Positions 60,634 through 64,000 of a stretch of 64,000 bases of DNA are shown here, piece after piece (the stretch's first letter is position 1; the number at the start of each line of letters is the position of its first letter). The notes beneath the pieces were generated by a model, which saw nothing but the letters and a program-made list of their open reading frames with translations, was not told the DNA's origin and searched no databases. Origin of the DNA: Sediminibacillus massiliensis (GTDB lineage Bacteria; Bacillota; Bacilli; Bacillales; Amphibacillaceae); contig NZ_LT732535.1 in assembly GCF_900156915.1 (NCBI RefSeq), forward strand, positions 1,691,332-1,755,331, in the 5' to 3' direction. The position numbers were made by a program, and so were the translations under genes.

Positions 60634-61110
60634 ATGAAACAAGCAATGACCATTTTCTTAAAGGCTGCCCTCTTTTTTCTTGCTGCTGCATTACTTATTC
60701 TCTGTGTTTTCTGGCTGCCGCGGCTTGCCCAGTATACTGCCGAAATGTTTCCTGAATTTAGTCACCTGAAATACCCGGTCCTTTCAGGAATATATATCAC
60801 CGCCATCCCGTTTTATTTTGCGTTTTATCAAGCGTACAAACTTTTGAACTTAATTGAAAAACGCAGCGTTTTCTCAGAAACAGCATTATCTTCATTGAAA
60901 AGAATAACCCTTTGCGCTTTCACCATAATCCTATTATATATAATTGGTATTATTTACTTGGCGACTCAAAGCGCCTTACATCCAGGTATTGTGCTAGTGG
61001 GCTTTGCAATCATTTTCGCATCGCTGACCATCGCTGTTTTCTGTTTGGTACTGAGGGAATTATTACAGACGGCATCGCAAATCAAAGAAGAAAATGAATT
61101 GACTGTATGA
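60634..61110 (+). CDS. DUF2975 family membrane protein
   Basis: The 158-residue protein has four helices: FLKAALFFLAAALLILCVFW, a second near 45-65, and two near 90-110 and 120-140. The cytoplasmic motif AYKLLNLIEKRSVFSETALS is typical of DUF2975. The family regularly pairs with a small Cro/CI-type regulator, as here at 61120-61344, nine bases downstream. The pair may form a membrane-linked regulatory unit, but this is not established. Confidence 0.88.
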   Translation: MKQAMTIFLKAALFFLAAALLILCVFWLPRLAQYTAEMFPEFSHLKYPVLSGIYITAIPFYFAFYQAYKLLNLIEKRSVFSETALSSLKRITLCAFTIILLYIIGIIYLATQSALHPGIVLVGFAIIFASLTIAVFCLVLRELLQTASQIKEENELTV

Positions 61111-61119
61111 GGTGACAAC

Positions 61120-61344
61120 ATGGCGATTATCATAAACATTGATGTAATGCTTGCAAAGAGAAAAATGAGTGTAACGGAGTTATCCGAACACGTTGGAATC
61201 ACGATGGCCAACCTATCGATATTGAAAAATGCAAAAGCAAAAGCGATTAGAATTTCCACTTTGGATGCCATTTGTAAGGCATTGGATTGCCAGCCCGGCG
61301 ACATTCTTGAATACCAGGAGGATACTTCACCGGATAATCAATAA
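61120..61344 (+). CDS. Small helix-turn-helix regulator (YozG/Cro type)
   Basis: A 74-residue Xre-family DNA-binding protein: NIDVMLAKRKMSVTELSEHV, ITMANLSILKNAKAKAIRIS and TLDAICKALDCQPGDILEYQ. This is the typical single-domain HTH_26 layout of YozG-like proteins. It is in an operon with the DUF2975 protein. The start has GAGGTGAC upstream. A strong terminator follows. Confidence 0.92.
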   Translation: MAIIINIDVMLAKRKMSVTELSEHVGITMANLSILKNAKAKAIRISTLDAICKALDCQPGDILEYQEDTSPDNQ

Positions 61345-61347
61345 AAT

Positions 61348-61384
61348 AAAACAAGGAACTTCCCTGTGTGGAAGTTCCTTGTTC
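61348..61384. terminator. Terminator after the HTH gene
   Basis: ACAAGGAACTTCC pairs with GGAAGTTCCTTGT. It may also end the convergent hydrolase gene. Confidence 0.85.
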
Positions 61385-62633
61385 ATTTCAAGATACCATC
61401 TTCTTTAAACATCGAAATATCTACTGTTTCAGCCATTTTTTCATACCCGGCATCATTAGGATGAAAATGATCTCCGGCATCATACTCAGCAAGGAATTTG
61501 TCAGGATTGTCCGGATCTCTCAATGCTTTATCGAAGTCTATCACACCATCGAAAGAGCCGCTGTTTCTGATCCATTCATTTACCTCCTGCCTCGTTCTTT
61601 CCCCTTCTGGAGTATATAGGCCAGATCCTTTATAAGGTGCCAAAGTTCCACCATATATTTTTAAACCTTTATCATGGGCAGTATCAATAATCTCCTTTAT
61701 CCTTGCAATTATTTTTTCAGAACCATAGTCAGGGTGATGCCTTACATCGTTCAACCCCTGATGTAGGATCACTGCTTTAACACCAGATTGGCTCAGCACA
61801 TCTCTTTCCAATCTTTTCAGAGCATTCAACCCTCTACCAGGTGGACTATTCAGTAATTGGTTACCTGAAATTCCGGCATTCAACACAGATAACTTTGATT
61901 CGGGACTTTCCTTATGGATTCTTTCAGCTAGAAGATCCGGCCATCTATGGTTGGCATTCTTCGTCGATTTATTTCCGTTCGCTATAGAACTGCCTAACAC
62001 AGCAATGGCACCTTTAACAGAATCATCCGGGATGACATCTACTCCATCTAGCCAATACCAGGCTGCTTCCGACTTTTCAAAAGCCCGGCTACCCTCGTCT
62101 ACACTGTTACCTTTTGAAACGTAGGTGTCCTGCATAGAATGGGCATGCCAGGTTGTCGGTCCTGTTTCTTTTTGTACATAAACACTAACTGCCAATCCGT
62201 CGCTGCGATTTATCTCAATCGGTATCGGATCACTGTAGATCCTTTCACCAGAGGGGATTGTGACGGCTTGATTTCCATCAAAAGTGACCTTCTGGTCTGA
62301 ACCACTTTTGATTCCTCCGTCCTTTTTCGGGATTGCCACATGGACCTCGTCAATTGTCAATGATGTGGCGCCAAACACGTTGGATAACCTTATTCGTGCA
62401 TTTCCGCCCTCCACATGTGGATAGACAATCATCCGCACTGTTTGATTTCCAAATCCCTTTTGTGAATTTCCTTTCTCGAACGGCGCTTGCATACTTGCGG
62501 TCCAGGCGCCGACCCAATCTCCCCCTTTATCGTTTTTGATATTTGACTCCCTCTCTCCATTACCGAATCCGACCAAAGTAATAAAAATAATGGCGGCAAT
62601 GATAGAAAAAATAAACAGATAACGTTTCATCAT
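61383..62633 (-). CDS. Secreted SGNH/GDSL hydrolase
   Basis: The 416-residue protein has an N-terminal signal or anchor (KRYLFIFSIIAAIIFITLVG), a beta-rich N domain (about 40-190; WVGAWTASMQAP, RMIVYPHVEGGNARIRLSN), and an SGNH catalytic domain (about 205-416). Block I reads AIAVLGSSIANG, so the usual Asp of GDS is Ser, with the nucleophile Ser kept. Block II Gly is in NAGISGNQLL, block III Asn in HQGLNDVRH, and block V in AGDHFHPNDAGY. The WxxxWxxS start is shared by secreted esterases acting on polysaccharides or rhamnogalacturonan. The substrate is unknown. Confidence 0.9.
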   Translation of the reverse strand: MMKRYLFIFSIIAAIIFITLVGFGNGERESNIKNDKGGDWVGAWTASMQAPFEKGNSQKGFGNQTVRMIVYPHVEGGNARIRLSNVFGATSLTIDEVHVAIPKKDGGIKSGSDQKVTFDGNQAVTIPSGERIYSDPIPIEINRSDGLAVSVYVQKETGPTTWHAHSMQDTYVSKGNSVDEGSRAFEKSEAAWYWLDGVDVIPDDSVKGAIAVLGSSIANGNKSTKNANHRWPDLLAERIHKESPESKLSVLNAGISGNQLLNSPPGRGLNALKRLERDVLSQSGVKAVILHQGLNDVRHHPDYGSEKIIARIKEIIDTAHDKGLKIYGGTLAPYKGSGLYTPEGERTRQEVNEWIRNSGSFDGVIDFDKALRDPDNPDKFLAEYDAGDHFHPNDAGYEKMAETVDISMFKEDGILK

Positions 62634-62768
62634 GTCCTAACCTTTCCAAGTGGTTTCCATCCGTTGCTTATTATTAGGATTTATTGGACGTATATACCCA
62701 TACCGACCAATGATAAAACGCTCTTGATTATATTTACACTTCACTAAAGCTAAAACGACGATTGTTTA

Positions 62769-63137
62769 CTAATTCTCCTCACAAACCATCAGCATATTCC
62801 CATCTGGATCTCTAAAAACAAAGAATTGGTCATGGAGGATTTCCGTCACAAGCTCTACATCATTTTCTTTCATAAATTGGTAGGATGCCTGAATATCATC
62901 TGTGGCAAATTGAATTGATGGTACGTTTAATCTGGGAAGAACCCCATTGTCATCACGCCACGCCGGCATAGTATCCAGAATCATACCTGTCCCTTCCATC
63001 TCCGCTGCGAACAAATGATCAAAAAAGAATTCGCCTTCTTTAATCCCCAGAATTCTTGTGTACCATTCCTTTGCTTTAACAATGTCACTAACCGGGATAA
63101 AAACAAGGTTCACTTTGTTTTTGATTGGCGACTGCAT
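62769..63137 (-). CDS. VOC superfamily protein (glyoxalase/bleomycin-resistance-like)
   Basis: The 122-residue protein has the two beta-alpha-beta-beta-beta repeats of the VOC fold: NLVFIPVSDIVKAKEWYTRI at the N terminus, then SIQFATDDIQASYQFMKEND, and the end FVFRDPDGNMLMVCEEN. His or Glu metal ligands are not complete (VFI and FEEN-type ends), so it may bind a ligand without metal. Monocistronic. Confidence 0.9.
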   Translation of the reverse strand: MQSPIKNKVNLVFIPVSDIVKAKEWYTRILGIKEGEFFFDHLFAAEMEGTGMILDTMPAWRDDNGVLPRLNVPSIQFATDDIQASYQFMKENDVELVTEILHDQFFVFRDPDGNMLMVCEEN

Positions 63138-63316
63138 TATTGGGTCAACTCCTTTATATAAAATTCAACTATCTGTATGGTTTCGATATACCTCTTACTT
63201 GCTCCTTCAATGGAAACATAAAAAACTTCCCGGCAATTGCATTCCAAATTGTTTCATTAAGTAAAAAAAAAGACTGATTCTATTGCAGAACCAGGTATTC
63301 TTCATATGCAGGTAGA

Positions 63317-63931
63317 TCAAGCATTTATATTTTTTTCATACAGCCTGTGTGCTTTAAACCAGAACCAACAATAACAGATAATCATAACCGGAAAGAATAA
63401 CCAGGCCACACCCCTAAAAAATGCAAAAGGAGTTTCAAACAAAAAAGCAGCCCAAAAAGATAATCCTGTCTTTTCCCATAGTCCTGGTGTGTAATACAGT
63501 TCCCATGGATGGAATAACACGCTTATGTCAATGACGCCTGTAGTTGTCAACGCAGCCAAAATCGGCAAGTAACATATTGCCAATTCCATGAACTTTTCAG
63601 ACAGCCTTTTATACTTTCCAGCTTTGGACTTCTTGTCTGAAAAGATATCCTCTTCTCCTTTGCCTTCTGTTCTTTTAAAATATTGGGCACCTGAATTTTT
63701 CTTCCCGGCAATATGTTGCCATCCACTATCTTCAAATAACGTACAGTAGTCCACAAAATCCTCCTGCTTTCTAAACTTTCTGTAATCGATTTTAATGACA
63801 GCCTGTTCCGGTTTGCCTTGCCGGAATTTATAACCAAATGCTGTGTCTTCCAGATGGTACCCCTGCTCAGCCATTCTTTCCAGCCATTTCTCCTCTTTGT
63901 CAAAGTCGATAAAATGCTTGAATCTTCTCAT
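63317..63931 (-). CDS. DUF2812 domain-containing membrane protein
   Basis: The 204-residue protein has an N-terminal DUF2812 domain: RRFKHFIDFDKEEKWLERMA, GYHLEDTAFGYKFRQGKP, and YCTLFEDSGWQHIAGKKNSG. Two C-terminal membrane helices follow (about 115-130 and 165-195). DUF2812 proteins usually follow a PadR regulator gene and are thought to work with it. Any such partner would lie beyond the right edge of the window, upstream on this strand. The product is probably complete. Confidence 0.9.
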   Translation of the reverse strand: MRRFKHFIDFDKEEKWLERMAEQGYHLEDTAFGYKFRQGKPEQAVIKIDYRKFRKQEDFVDYCTLFEDSGWQHIAGKKNSGAQYFKRTEGKGEEDIFSDKKSKAGKYKRLSEKFMELAICYLPILAALTTTGVIDISVLFHPWELYYTPGLWEKTGLSFWAAFLFETPFAFFRGVAWLFFPVMIICYCWFWFKAHRLYEKNINA

Positions 63932-64000
63932 TCCACATCCTCCAATCTTTTAGTTTAAAAGACTTGTTGTAACTTTGATCATATGCTGCATCCTTGCATA

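Overview
The window is a chromosomal segment of a low-GC, endospore-lineage Bacillaceae. Its proteins most resemble Bacillus subtilis-type families: LtaS, FloT, YuiD, YwnA/YwnB, the Lnr and Bce modules, and a YocS-like transporter. Two BCCT osmolyte carriers and an NhaC-type antiporter point to a halotolerant or halophilic genus of the Virgibacillus/Oceanobacillus/Lentibacillus kind. The genus is an inference. There are no rRNA or tRNA genes, no CRISPR array, no prophage and no intact insertion sequence.

Layout. 0-4.3 kb: structured repeat, BCCT carrier, serC behind a ZTP riboswitch, second repeat. 4.4-9.9 kb: yuiD, a permease/GntR/ATPase operon with a clear operator, an SDR, and small singletons. 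9.9-14.1 kb: a double repeat, then a minus-strand run of small modifying enzymes (P-loop kinase, methyltransferase, GNAT, nucleotidyltransferase) interspersed with small membrane ORFs, two of them broken. 14.3-19.6 kb: a five-gene lnrJK-LMN-type drug-sensing and export locus. 19.6-25.9 kb: decayed intergenic sequence, a DUF2207 protein, the divergent ywnB/ywnA pair, a gene with an in-frame stop, and an SDR. 26-36.8 kb: CAP protein, APH-like kinase, ltaS, CNNM/CorC-type protein, MerR, CDF transporter, a virus-type phospholipase A2-like miniprotein, a BASS transporter, and an FMN reductase/LLM monooxygenase pair. 37-43 kb: HxlR plus DsbA/FrnE, arsR-arsB, a large double repeat, NhaC. 43.3-44.95 kb: serA behind a guanine riboswitch and a ZTP riboswitch in series. 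45-64 kb: GGDEF/EAL protein, second and divergent BCCT carrier, a complete BceRS-BceAB-type module, small conserved proteins, NUDIX, floT, EamA, DUF2975/HTH pair, SGNH hydrolase, VOC protein, DUF2812 protein.

The main discovery is the control of serine synthesis. serC and serA lie about 40 kb apart. Both are preceded by the same ZTP (pfl-class) aptamer followed by an intrinsic terminator. serA carries in addition a purine aptamer with the guanine-type specificity base, its own antiterminator/terminator, and a good promoter upstream. Read together, this is a two-input leader: guanine should turn serA off, and ZTP (the signal for folate one-carbon shortage) should turn it on. Serine is the main one-carbon donor for purine synthesis, so the logic fits.

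Other points of interest are a family of long nested-inverted-repeat elements (five loci here), an exact 17-bp tandem duplication that truncates a small membrane protein, and several decayed small genes.
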